A stretch of DNA of 39,172 nt. Origin: Oscillospiraceae bacterium. GTDB lineage: Bacteria; Bacillota; Clostridia; Oscillospirales; UBA929. The translations under genes and the position numbers were made by a program. The notes under the pieces were generated by a model, which made no database searches, had not been told where the DNA came from, and worked only from the letters and a program-made list of their open reading frames with translations. Positions 22,554-30,075 of this stretch are shown one piece after another; positions within the stretch are counted from its first letter, which is position 1; each line of letters starts with the position of its first letter. Location: positions 1 to 39,172 of the forward strand of contig JAIRTA010000067.1 of NCBI GenBank assembly GCA_031255175.1, written 5' to 3'.

Positions 22554-23990
22554 CTAATATTGGAAACCCCAATAGATCATGGTGTCTGTCTTCGCGCCGC
22601 AGCACACGCAGGTGTCGCCGAGGGGTTCCTGCGCGAAGGGGATGCAGCGGGACTTCATGCCGGTGACTTCCCTGACCTTCTCCTCGCAGGCGCCGTCGCC
22701 GCACCACATGGTCTTCACAAAGCCGCCCCGGGTCTGGGCGATGTGCCGCATCTCTTCCAGCGAGGCGGCCGTGTGGGTGCGCTCCCGCAGGTTTGTCCGC
22801 GCGGCGTCGAGGAGGCGCGCTTGGATCTCCTCCAGCAGGGCCGCGACGGCTGTTTCCGCTTGGTCCAGCGGCGCCGTCTGTTTCGCGCCGGTGTCCCGGC
22901 ACGCCAGCACGCACCGGTTCTCCGCGAGGTCGCGCGGGCCCAGTTCGACGCGCAGCGGCACGCCTTTCATCTCGTGCTCGGCAAACTTCCAGCCGGGGCT
23001 CTGGTCGCCGTCGTCCAGCCGGACGCGCAGCCCCGCCGCGCGCAGCCGCGCGCACAGCGCCCGGGCCGCGTCGAGAACGCCCGGTTTGTGGGCCGCCACG
23101 GGGATCACCACGACCTGCACCGGCGCGATGCGCGGCGGCAGGATCAGCCCGTTGTCGTCGCCGTGGGTCATGATGATGCCGCCGATGATCCGGGTGGAGA
23201 GCCCCCAGGAGGTCTGGAACGGATATTGCAGCGTGTTGTTGCGGTCGGTGAATTGGATGTTGAACGCGCGGGCAAAGCCGTCCCCAAAGAAGTGGGAGGT
23301 CCCCGACTGCAACGCCTGGCCGTCGTGCATCATGCATTCTATGGTATAGGTGTTCTCGGCGCCGGCAAAGCGTTCGGACGCCGTCTTTTGGCCTTTGATG
23401 ACCGGCATGGCGAGGCTCTCCTCGGCAAACGTCGCGTAGACGTTTAACATCCGGAGCGTCTCCTCCTCGGCCTCCTCGCGGGTGGCGTGGATCGTGTGCC
23501 CCTCCTGCCACCAAAATTCGCGGCTCCTGAGGAAGGGGCGCGTGGTCTTTTCCCACCGCACCACGCTGCACCACTGGTTGTAGAGCTTCGGCAGGTCGCG
23601 CCAGGACTGGATGATGTGGGCGTAGTGCTCGCAAAAGAGCACCTCAGAAGTCGGGCGCACGCACAGACGCTCCGTCAGCGGTTCGCCGCCGCCGTGCGTG
23701 ATCCAGGCCACCTCGGGCGCGAAGCCCTCCACGTGGTCCTTTTCTTTTTGAAGCAGCGATTCGGGGATAAATAGCGGCATGGAGACATTTTCGTGGCCCG
23801 TCTCTTTGAACATGCCGTCCAGCGTGCGCTGGATGTTCTCCCAGAGCGCGTGGGCATACGGCCGCAGGATCACGCAGCCCTTCACGCTGGAGTAGTCGAT
23901 GAGTTCGGCTTTTTTGACAACATCTGTGTACCACTGGGCAAAATCGACGTCGCGGGCCGTGATCTGTTCCACCTTTTTCTCCGTAGCCAT
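22554..23990 (-). CDS. proS: Prolyl-tRNA synthetase, archaeal/eukaryotic (short) type
   Basis: 478 residues, the length of the short class that lacks the bacterial editing insertion. It charges tRNA-Pro with proline. Class II motif 2 '[21 protein letters not shown]', the proline-binding '[11 protein letters not shown]', motif 3 '[20 protein letters not shown]' and an anticodon-binding domain ('VVVIPV') are present. The C-terminal zinc-type domain has '[15 protein letters not shown]' and ends in Tyr, typical of this type. It has its own promoter and a 143-nt leader with short repeats. No T-box consensus was found. Confidence 0.96.
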   Translation of the reverse strand: MATEKKVEQITARDVDFAQWYTDVVKKAELIDYSSVKGCVILRPYAHALWENIQRTLDGMFKETGHENVSMPLFIPESLLQKEKDHVEGFAPEVAWITHGGGEPLTERLCVRPTSEVLFCEHYAHIIQSWRDLPKLYNQWCSVVRWEKTTRPFLRSREFWWQEGHTIHATREEAEEETLRMLNVYATFAEESLAMPVIKGQKTASERFAGAENTYTIECMMHDGQALQSGTSHFFGDGFARAFNIQFTDRNNTLQYPFQTSWGLSTRIIGGIIMTHGDDNGLILPPRIAPVQVVVIPVAAHKPGVLDAARALCARLRAAGLRVRLDDGDQSPGWKFAEHEMKGVPLRVELGPRDLAENRCVLACRDTGAKQTAPLDQAETAVAALLEEIQARLLDAARTNLRERTHTAASLEEMRHIAQTRGGFVKTMWCGDGACEEKVREVTGMKSRCIPFAQEPLGDTCVCCGAKTDTMIYWGFQY

Positions 23991-24044
23991 GACCGACTTC
24001 CTCTACCGAATGGATTTACGGTGTTTGGGACGAGGACACCGAAT

Positions 24045-24084
24045 GAACCTCAAAGAACCTCAGAGAGTCTCAGAGAGTCTCAGA
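24045..24084. repeat. Four 10-bp tandem repeats in the proS leader
   Basis: GAACCTCAAA, GAACCTCAGA, GAGTCTCAGA, GAGTCTCAGA follow without gaps (plus-strand reading), a fifth GAAC starts at 24085. Period equals one helical turn. It lies in the 5' leader of proS. Function unknown. Confidence 0.65.
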
Positions 24085-24139
24085 GAACGCGGGCTCCTGC
24101 CGCTCGACCGTCGCCGGACGTACTTTCGACATCTAAATC

Positions 24140-24168
24140 ATTGTATTCGTTCTCCCCATGCTTGTCAA
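24140..24168 (-). promoter_or_regulatory. Promoter of proS
   Basis: Minus-strand TTGACA (24168-24163), 17 nt, TACAAT (24145-24140). Confidence 0.82.
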
Positions 24169-24254
24169 GGCGGGCTCACACCGGGGCCGCGGGGGCATAA
24201 AATGGGGTGGCGGAAGCATACCCGCCGGGTTTCGGAAGAGAGGGAGATGTGAGT

Positions 24255-24593
24255 GTGAGCGCGTTTACCAAGTTTTATTTTCGCCCCGGCGAGGGCGAAC
24301 GGGTGGAGACCGCGGTGCATCTGGAGCCGGACCGGCGCTCGTCGATCCACGGCGTGGTGCGGGAGGCGCGCGGCGGCCGGCCGATCGCCGACGCCCTGGT
24401 CATGCTGCTGGCGGCCGGCGGCGCCGGCGATCCCGCGCCGGTCGGGCAGATGTTTACGGACGACGCGGGCCAGTTTGTGTTCGGCCCGCTGACGGCCGGC
24501 CGGCTGTACCTGGTCAAGGTCTACAAAAACGCCGTCAAACTGCGGGAGCTGGAGATCGTCGCGGAGGAACCGGAACCGGCGGGGACCGTGTAA
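24255..24593 (+). CDS. Small beta-sandwich (carboxypeptidase-regulatory-like) protein
   Basis: 112 residues from GTG at 24255; GAGGGAG lies 9 nt upstream, whereas the GTG at 24249 would be too close. The middle reads as a transthyretin-like/carboxypeptidase regulatory fold: 'SIHGVVREARGGRPIADALV' then '..FTDDAGQFVFGPLTAGRLY' and 'LVKVYKN', the common pattern of G.V.....P..A.V..T...G.F.F..L..G.Y. No signal peptide is seen. The exact function is unknown; similar small proteins occur in spore or envelope contexts in clostridia, but that is not shown here. Its TAA stop lies within the GTGTAAAAAC end of repeat copy 3. Confidence 0.7.
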   Translation: MSAFTKFYFRPGEGERVETAVHLEPDRRSSIHGVVREARGGRPIADALVMLLAAGGAGDPAPVGQMFTDDAGQFVFGPLTAGRLYLVKVYKNAVKLRELEIVAEEPEPAGTV

Positions 24594-24694
24594 AAACGTG
24601 GGCATTTTTGCAATACCATACAATATGTAGAAATTATCTTGCAATCTATATGCTTTGTGCTGTGTATCCAACTGTAAAAATTGTGTTTTTCACA
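24588..24694. mobile_element. MITE-like palindromic element, copy 3
   Basis: About 107 bp from GTGTAAAAAC (24588) to GTTTTTCACA (24685-24694), ends roughly complementary. The right end also folds as TGTAAAAA/TTTTTCACA. The centre (CATACAATATGTAG … CTATATGC) is a decayed form of the family core. No flanking duplication is evident. It begins inside the stop codon region of the upstream gene. Confidence 0.5.
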
Positions 24695-24843
24695 TGGCCC
24701 GGGCGGAGAGCGAGGCGTGAAAAATGTGATTTTTTTGAATTTTCGTTGCCAAGCCCCCGCGAACGTGATATGATAACTTAGATCGTGAATTTTGAGTAAA
24801 AGCGCAAAGGCGGGTGTCCGCCCGCGCGCGAGGGGGTGTCTGT

Positions 24844-25731
24844 TTGCGCCGTCCGTTTGTGTATATCATCATCACGCTGTTCTTTGGGTTCGCCGCCGGG
24901 GGGCTCAGGGCGCTGGAACTTCAGACCGCGTGGGACAAGGAGCTCGGTGTGATGAGCCCCGGCCATCCGGCGTCCCTGGGTTTGATCATCGTGTCGGTCG
25001 CGTTTCTCCTCATCATGCTGCCGCTCACCCGCGTGAAGTCCAAGCCAACCGGGGAGCGCGTGATCTCCGCCCGGCACACGCCGGCCTATCTGGCCGCCGA
25101 CATTTTTGCCACGGCCGCGCTCCTCGTCTCGGCCTATCTGGACATCAGCCGCTATGCCGGGCTCTCGGACGTCACCGTGGAGGCGCCGGTCTCCCTTTTG
25201 GTGTTCTCCCTGCTGACGGTGTTCACAGGGCTCTGTATGTTGATGCTGATGCGCATGACGCTGCGCGGCATGGTTGACAGGGCCTACGGCTTCTATATGA
25301 CGGTGCCCGTCTTTTGGTCCTGCTTCTGGCTGATCATGGAGTTTGCCGCGAACTCCGCCAATCCGATCTTGCTGACCTACGCCTACGAGATCCTCGCCAT
25401 TGTGTTTATCGTGCTGGCCCTCTACTCAATGGCCGGGTTCTTCTTCGACATGCCTCACACGTCGCAGACGCTCCTGTACTGCGTCCTGGGCGCGTTCTTC
25501 TCGTGCGTCACCGTACTCGGCCCCATCTTGTCCTATGTATTCTGGCAGGTCTGGCCGGTGGAGGGCAGCGCGGACGGGGCGCAGTTCTTCCGCTTCTTGT
25601 ACGCGACGATCCATCTGTTGGCGTCGGTGTACGTACTGCGGGGCCGCAAGATCTCCCAGCGCCCCGCGGCGGCGGCCCGGACAGCGCCGGCGCCGGCACC
25701 GGCGGAGGGGGAAAGCGGCGGAGGGCTGTGA
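24844..25731 (+). CDS. Polytopic membrane protein of unknown function
   Basis: 295 residues from TTG 24844 (SD GAGGGGG 7 nt upstream); an earlier GTG at 24814 lacks an SD. About seven hydrophobic segments are visible: 'PFVYIIITLFFGFAAGGL', 'SLGLIIVSVAFLLIMLPL', 'LAADIFATAALLVSAYL', 'LLVFSLLTVFTGLCMLML', 'MTVPVFWSCFWLIMEFAA', 'ILAIVFIVLALYSMAGFFF', then 'LYCVLGAFFSCVTVLGPILS'. The C-terminal ~35 residues are Ala/Pro-rich and cytosolic or disordered. No catalytic motif is recognised. It is preceded by repeat copy 3 and followed by a terminator, so it is probably monocistronic. Confidence 0.75.
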   Translation: MRRPFVYIIITLFFGFAAGGLRALELQTAWDKELGVMSPGHPASLGLIIVSVAFLLIMLPLTRVKSKPTGERVISARHTPAYLAADIFATAALLVSAYLDISRYAGLSDVTVEAPVSLLVFSLLTVFTGLCMLMLMRMTLRGMVDRAYGFYMTVPVFWSCFWLIMEFAANSANPILLTYAYEILAIVFIVLALYSMAGFFFDMPHTSQTLLYCVLGAFFSCVTVLGPILSYVFWQVWPVEGSADGAQFFRFLYATIHLLASVYVLRGRKISQRPAAAARTAPAPAPAEGESGGGL

Positions 25732-25787
25732 TAAGCCCGCGCCCCATCGTGTAATCCTCCGAACAGTGACAGTGGCAAAAATGCCCC

Positions 25788-25819
25788 GCGCCCCCGCGAG
25801 ATCGCGGGGGCGCTTTGTT
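25788..25819. terminator. Bidirectional terminator between membrane-protein gene and capA-like gene
   Basis: GCGCCCCCGCG pairs with CGCGGGGGCGC (11 bp) and is followed by TTTGTT; leftward the stem is followed by GGCATTTTTG. Confidence 0.8.
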
Positions 25820-25828
25820 ATGCGCCGC

Positions 25829-27058
25829 TCACGGGTATACGTTCATGACGGGGATCGCCTCGCCGACGATGCCGGTGACGTGATCGAAGGCCGCCTGCGC
25901 GCCGGTGCGCGCGCCCTCCGGCGCGGACGCCGGCGCGTAGACGGGGATGAGCCGGTAGTCGGTGCCGCCGTCCTCGCCCGCGTAACGGTGTGTCAGCGTG
26001 GGCAGATAGTCCGTCGTGCCCCAGCGCAGCCGCCCCGCCTCATCTTTGCGGACGGTGAGACTGACGAGCATACCGTACTGCGTCTTGGGTAAGGGCGGTT
26101 TCAGCGCGATCTGGTCGGCGAAAAAATTTCCGAGCGAATAGAGAATCAGGCAGGACCGCCCGTCCGGCGCCTCGTGCCGGCGGACGGGCTGGACGCAGTG
26201 GGAATGCCCGCCCAAAATCACGTCGGCGCCCGCGTCGCACAGACGCGCGGCGATCTCCTCCTGCACGTCGTTCGGCGCGTCCCGGTATTCGGCGCCCCAG
26301 TGCAGCGCCGCAATGACAAACTCCGCGCCCGCCGCCCGCAGTGCCTGAATCTCCTCCGACATGGCGGGGACGCTCTCGGTGGAGGCGGTGGTAAACCGGC
26401 GCATGGCAAAGGGCCGTTTGTCGGCGGGGAGAGCCGCGCCCATGCCGTTGTCGGCGTCGGAGTAGTTGAGAATGCCCACGGTCAACCCGCCGAGGTCCAC
26501 GAGGGTGTGGGCGTCGTACTGTTCCTGCGTCTCGTAGGTGCCGGTGAAGCGAAAACCGGCCGCCTCGATGTTGCGGCGGGTGGCGGTGAGGCCGTCCCAC
26601 CGTTTGTCAAACGCGTGGTTGTTGGCCGTCAGCAGGAAGTTGAAGCCCGCGCCGCGCAGAGCGGGCAAAATCTCGAAGGGCACGTTGAACATGGGGTAAG
26701 ATGAGATGTTTTGGTTGCCGCCAAAGGCGTCCACGGGCGACTCCATGTTGCAGATCGCCAGGTCGCCGTCGATGAACGGCGCGATTTCAGAAAAAAACGG
26801 CGTAAAATCATAGCTGTCGCCGCCGGCGGCGGCGGCCTTCACGGGTCCGCTGTGCAACAAAATGTCCCCCGCCATTTGGATCTTGAAATCGCGGGTGGAC
26901 AGATCGGGCGGCGGCGTGGGCGTGGGGGGCGGCGCGGGCGTTTCGGCGCGGGCCGTGGGCGGCGGCGCGGGTGCGGGCGTTGTCTCCGCCGGGCCGGTAC
27001 AGCCGGGGAGCGACAGCAGGAGAAGCAAGAGGCAGAGGCGTTTTTTCCCCATCCGCAT
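25829..27058 (-). CDS. CapA-family (PgsA-like) lipoprotein, metallophosphatase fold
   Basis: 409 residues. A lipoprotein signal peptide, 'MRMGKKRLCLLLLLLSLPGC', is followed by a Pro/Thr/Ala-rich linker (about residues 20-52) and the CapA/PgsA domain: 'AGDILLHSG', 'ICNMESPVDAFGG', 'LLTANNHAFDKRWDG', 'IAALHWGAEY', 'GGHSHCVQPV', 'ILYSLGNFFADQ'. CapA proteins are linked to poly-gamma-glutamate capsule production, but many clostridial members stand alone and their substrate is unknown; no capBC genes are nearby. ATG at 27058 is chosen because AAAGGAGGG lies 6 nt upstream and the lipobox then falls at position 20. Expected on the outer face of the cell membrane. Confidence 0.9.
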   Translation of the reverse strand: MRMGKKRLCLLLLLLSLPGCTGPAETTPAPAPPPTARAETPAPPPTPTPPPDLSTRDFKIQMAGDILLHSGPVKAAAAGGDSYDFTPFFSEIAPFIDGDLAICNMESPVDAFGGNQNISSYPMFNVPFEILPALRGAGFNFLLTANNHAFDKRWDGLTATRRNIEAAGFRFTGTYETQEQYDAHTLVDLGGLTVGILNYSDADNGMGAALPADKRPFAMRRFTTASTESVPAMSEEIQALRAAGAEFVIAALHWGAEYRDAPNDVQEEIAARLCDAGADVILGGHSHCVQPVRRHEAPDGRSCLILYSLGNFFADQIALKPPLPKTQYGMLVSLTVRKDEAGRLRWGTTDYLPTLTHRYAGEDGGTDYRLIPVYAPASAPEGARTGAQAAFDHVTGIVGEAIPVMNVYP

Positions 27059-27109
27059 GGGTGTCCCTCCTTTGCGCGGCATGCGGACATGCGCGCCGGT
27101 ATGATACCC

Positions 27110-27137
27110 ATTATAGCACAAATTGACAGAGGGGCAA
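27110..27137 (-). promoter_or_regulatory. Promoter of the capA-like gene
   Basis: Minus-strand TTGCCC (27137-27132), 16 nt, TGC-TATAAT with extended -10 (hexamer 27115-27110). Confidence 0.6.
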
Positions 27138-27259
27138 CCCCAAAGCGTCCGCAAAGCATCCGCAAAGAAGGAAACGCGCCCCAGCGGGATGAGGCGCGAA
27201 AAAATGGGCAAAGGACACGGTCGCCCGCGCCCTTTGCCCTGTCAGAAGATGGGTATAAG

Positions 27260-27399
27260 ATAAAGAAAAAGAATAGAGAAAAGCGAAAAAGAGAAGAAAG
27301 GGAAGAAAGAAGAAAGAGAAAGAAGAAAGAAGAAGAAAGAGAAAGAAGAAGAAAGAAGAAGAAAGTAAAGAGAAAGAAGAAAGAAAGAAGAAGAGAAGG
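27260..27399 (+). repeat. ~140-nt polypurine tract (GAA/GAAA-rich)
   Basis: Nearly all bases are A or G: 27285-27365 is 81 consecutive purines and 27367-27399 another 33; only four pyrimidines interrupt 27260-27399. It is made of irregular GAA, GAAA and GAGAAA units. On the minus strand it is a C/U tract in the 3' region after the transglutaminase-like gene. Together with the capA promoter it fills the 378-nt gap 27059-27436. A minus-strand frame across it (Phe/Ser/Leu only) is not regarded as a gene. Confidence 0.85.
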
Positions 27400-27436
27400 T
27401 AGTATGGTAAAGGGAGAATCTCCCCAATACCCGGGA

Positions 27437-28360
27437 TCAGTACTCGTACTTTTTCGAGTAGTTTTGGCCGTTGCCTATGAATTCGGTCTGCTTGCCGCTC
27501 TTGTTGCCGGCGGCGAAAGTGGGATCCATCCGGGACCAGTGCTCCCCGTCGAAATAGATGGAGCCGTTGATTTTGATCCAGCCCTGGCCCTCGATGTAGA
27601 CTTCGTTCCAGGAGTGGTAGGCATTGTTGGGGGCCACATATCCCATGATCAGCTTGGTCGGAATGTTCAGGCTGCGGAGCATGGCGCCCATCAATGAGGA
27701 ATAATCAAAACAGATGCCTTTTCTGTCGGCCAGTACGGTGTCGACGGTGGGGATGTATCCGCTCAATTTACCGTCGATGACCAATTGAGCCTTTTTCTTG
27801 TCGTAGACAATGTGGTTGACAATGAAACGGTAGACAGATTGCACTTTTTCGAGATCCGTCTTGGCGTCTTTGGTCAGTTCCTTCGCTTTGATGACAGCCT
27901 TGGAGCTGCTCTGGTAGTTGATGAGCTGAATCGGAACGAGGAATGGCGCGAATTCGTTTTTCAGTGAGACTTCTACAGTCTCGGTCTGGACCACGGAATA
28001 CTTGGTGCCCTCAATGTTTTCTAAAACTTTGATGCGGTATTTTCCGTTTCCGCTCTGGAAGGAGAATGTCTCCGCTATCCCTTTGCCTGACAGGTCGTAG
28101 GTGTATTCGGTGCCCTCTCGGCCGCTCGCGTCCAATTTGCTGATCCTGACTTTGATCTTTTTGGAGGTCTCTTTTAAGTAGCGGATCTTGACGTAACCGT
28201 CACTCTTGTTGGAGGCGTCGACTTCAGATTTGCTTCCCTTGAGAATCTGAGAGGCGGAGCCGCCTCCGCCGACTTCCGCCGCAAGGACGGAGGGAGCGGA
28301 CAGGCTGGCGAAGGGGATTAGCAACGCCAGCAGGACAAAGAACATCAGTGCTCGTTTCAA
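27437..28360 (-). CDS. Exported transglutaminase-like (papain-fold) protein
   Basis: 307 residues from TTG 28360 (AAAGGAG 7-8 nt upstream), which puts a signal peptide at the start: 'KRALMFFVLLALLIPFASL' with a cleavage-type 'SVLAAE'. Residues ~40-150 form a domain with repeated charged beta strands. The C-terminal half is a transglutaminase-like core with the Cys-His-Asp triad: C217 in 'RKGICFDYSSLMGAML', H249 in 'AYHSWNEVYIEGQGW' and D279 in 'MDPTF'. Proteins of this fold are proteases or cross-linking enzymes; the substrate is unknown. The gene is less GC-rich than its neighbours. Expression is under a c-di-GMP-I riboswitch with a terminator, suggesting a role in surface, adhesion or motility switching. 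Confidence 0.9.
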   Translation of the reverse strand: MKRALMFFVLLALLIPFASLSAPSVLAAEVGGGGSASQILKGSKSEVDASNKSDGYVKIRYLKETSKKIKVRISKLDASGREGTEYTYDLSGKGIAETFSFQSGNGKYRIKVLENIEGTKYSVVQTETVEVSLKNEFAPFLVPIQLINYQSSSKAVIKAKELTKDAKTDLEKVQSVYRFIVNHIVYDKKKAQLVIDGKLSGYIPTVDTVLADRKGICFDYSSLMGAMLRSLNIPTKLIMGYVAPNNAYHSWNEVYIEGQGWIKINGSIYFDGEHWSRMDPTFAAGNKSGKQTEFIGNGQNYSKKYEY

Positions 28361-28411
28361 TAGATCTCTCCTTTCGGTTTGGTCCGTGTACAAGCTTCCG
28401 AAAGGCCCAGA

Positions 28412-28462
28412 AGAAAAACAAAAAACACTTTTTCTTACCTGTGCCGGCAAGAAAGAGTGTTT
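28412..28462 (-). terminator. Riboswitch expression-platform terminator
   Basis: Leftward AAACACTCTTTCTTGCC pairs with GGTAAGAAAAAGTGTTT (loop GGCACA) and is followed by TTTGTTTTTC. It lies 3' of the c-di-GMP aptamer and about 50 nt before the TTG start, so ligand binding can decide between read-through and termination. Confidence 0.85.
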
Positions 28463-28473
28463 CTCCACTTCTC

Positions 28474-28568
28474 CCTCGGCAACTGGCTACCATTTGCTCC
28501 GGCACAAGACCGAAAGCATCAGGCCCTATAGTTTTGCGTCACTGCCTTTCGACAGCTTTGCCTTTTCG
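28474..28568 (-). promoter_or_regulatory. c-di-GMP-I (GEMM) riboswitch aptamer
   Basis: Read leftward from 28568: GGCAAA, a short stem CTGTC-GAAA-GGCAG capped by the GAAA tetraloop, then GACGCAAA, CTATAGGGCC, a variable P3 stem region, and GGTAGCCAGTTGCC, the tetraloop-receptor strand. GGCAA pairs with TTGCC to close P1. These are the hallmark blocks of the GEMM-I family that binds cyclic di-GMP. Direction of control (on or off) cannot be read with certainty. Confidence 0.9.
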
Positions 28569-28612
28569 ATGAGACTCGATTCACGATTCACTGGATTCAG
28601 TGTACGCTCTTA

Positions 28613-28641
28613 AGTATACCGATGCCGGCGCGTTTTGTCAA
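28613..28641 (-). promoter_or_regulatory. Promoter of the riboswitch-transglutaminase transcript
   Basis: Minus-strand TTGACA (28641-28636), 17 nt, TATACT (28618-28613). The start near 28606 leaves the whole aptamer inside the leader. Upstream (28642-28820) is a spacer holding a hairpin near 28690-28730 (CCCC…GGGG) of unknown role and no gene. Confidence 0.85.
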
Positions 28642-28820
28642 CACTTTTTTGCAAAAAATTTTATTTTTTTCTGCGCCGCACTTCCAAAAAACCCCAAAAT
28701 CCTTGCGCCGCAAGGGATTGCGGGGTCGAAAAAAAGGTGCGCGCCCGGTCGCGGACGGGTGCGCGCCGCCGGCATTCGGCCCGGCCGGCCCCCGCCGCGC
28801 CGCTTACGGAAGATTTTTAC

Positions 28821-28850
28821 TTGTCAAACCCCCGCCGATTGTGTTAAAAT
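28821..28850 (+). promoter_or_regulatory. Promoter of hom-lysC
   Basis: TTGTCA (28821-28826), 18 nt, TAAAAT (28845-28850). The leader to hom is only ~50 nt; no amino-acid riboswitch is seen in it. Confidence 0.6.
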
Positions 28851-28906
28851 TATGAACGCTTTTGGTAGACGGCGAGAACGCCGTCGCGCGAAGGGAGACG
28901 GTCGCT

Positions 28907-30058
28907 ATGGCAGGAGTTGCGGTTTTGGGGTTCGGCGTTGTGGGCGCCGGGGTTGTCGGGTTGCTGGAGCAAAACGCCGGTCGTATTGCCGAGAAGGCCG
29001 GGCAGGCGGTGACATTAAAATACATCTTAGACATCCGCGAATTCCCGGGTTCCCCGTACGCCGGGTTCGTGGTGCGCGATTTCGCGCTCATCGAAAACGA
29101 CCCGGAGGTCCAGGTGGTGGTGGAGTGCATCGGCGGCGTCGGCGCCGCGCTGACGCTCACCCGCCGGGCGCTGCTGGCCGGCAAGCATGTGGTCACCACC
29201 AACAAAGAACTTGTGGCCGAGCACGGGGCCGAGCTGCAGTCGCTCGCGGAGGCGCGCAATCTCAATTATCTCTTCGAGGGCAGCGTGGGGGGCGGCATTC
29301 CGGTGCTGCGCCCGCTTGCCCAATGTCTGACGGCCAACCATATTCGTGAGATCACCGGCATATTAAATGGTACGACCAACTATGTGCTCACCCGGATGGT
29401 CCGCGCCGGCGTATCCTTTGAGGAGGCGCTGGCCGAGGCCCAGTCGTTGGGGTACGCGGAGGCGGACCCGTCCGACGACATCCAGGGCAAAGACACCTGC
29501 CGCAAGATCTGCATCCTGGCCTCCCTCGCCTTCGGGCGGCACGTATATCCGGAACAGGTGGCCACCGAGGGCATTGCCGGCGTCACGCGGGAGGACGTGG
29601 GCTTTGCCCACGCGCGCGGCTGTCAGATCAAGCTGCTGGGCCGGGCGCTTCCGGGGCCGGACGGCGGCCCCGCCTGCCTCTATGTGGCGCCCCACTTTGT
29701 GCGGGACGAACACCCGCTGGCCGGCGTGCACGATGTGTTCAACGGCATCTGGATGGAGGGCGACGCCATAGGCGAGGTCATGTTTTACGGCCGGGGCGCG
29801 GGCGCGCTGCCCACCGCGTCGGCGGTGGTGGCCGACATCATCGACTCCGTAAAACACATGGGCGCACGCAAGTGGGTCGGCTGGCGGCCCGCCGACTCCC
29901 GGGAACCGCTGACGGATGAGAACCTGCGAACAGCCTGGTATGTGCGGCTGGACGAAACCGGCGGCGGGGCCGTCACCGAGCCCATGACGCGCGCCGAACG
30001 GACGGCATGGGAAGCGACCCTGCCGCACCCTCCGGCCTGCTGCATGCGCGTATTATAA
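28907..30058 (+). CDS. hom: Homoserine dehydrogenase without ACT domain
   Basis: 383 residues from ATG 28907 (AAGGGAG 9 nt upstream). It reduces aspartate semialdehyde to homoserine in the threonine/methionine branch. NAD(P)-binding 'VLGFGVVGAGVVGLL' at the N-terminus, 'VVTTNKELVAEHG', 'EGSVGGGIPVLRP', 'ITGILNGTTNYVLTRM' and 'EADPSDDIQGKDTCRK' with the catalytic acidic/lysine residues. The usual C-terminal ACT domain (~430-residue form) is missing, the protein ending about 60 residues past the catalytic domain. Allosteric threonine control through ACT is therefore not expected. lysC follows 17 nt downstream. Confidence 0.95.
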   Translation: MAGVAVLGFGVVGAGVVGLLEQNAGRIAEKAGQAVTLKYILDIREFPGSPYAGFVVRDFALIENDPEVQVVVECIGGVGAALTLTRRALLAGKHVVTTNKELVAEHGAELQSLAEARNLNYLFEGSVGGGIPVLRPLAQCLTANHIREITGILNGTTNYVLTRMVRAGVSFEEALAEAQSLGYAEADPSDDIQGKDTCRKICILASLAFGRHVYPEQVATEGIAGVTREDVGFAHARGCQIKLLGRALPGPDGGPACLYVAPHFVRDEHPLAGVHDVFNGIWMEGDAIGEVMFYGRGAGALPTASAVVADIIDSVKHMGARKWVGWRPADSREPLTDENLRTAWYVRLDETGGGAVTEPMTRAERTAWEATLPHPPACCMRVL

Positions 30059-30075
30059 AGTAAGGGGGAACCCCG

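Noticed and set aside
23991-24140. T-box riboswitch in front of proS
   Set aside because: No UGGNACCGCG-type T-box sequence, no specifier hairpin and no terminator/antiterminator pair are visible in the leader.
27242-27427. 61-residue Phe/Ser/Leu peptide on the minus strand across the purine tract
   Set aside because: A trivial translation of a C/T-only sequence; no SD and no conserved features.
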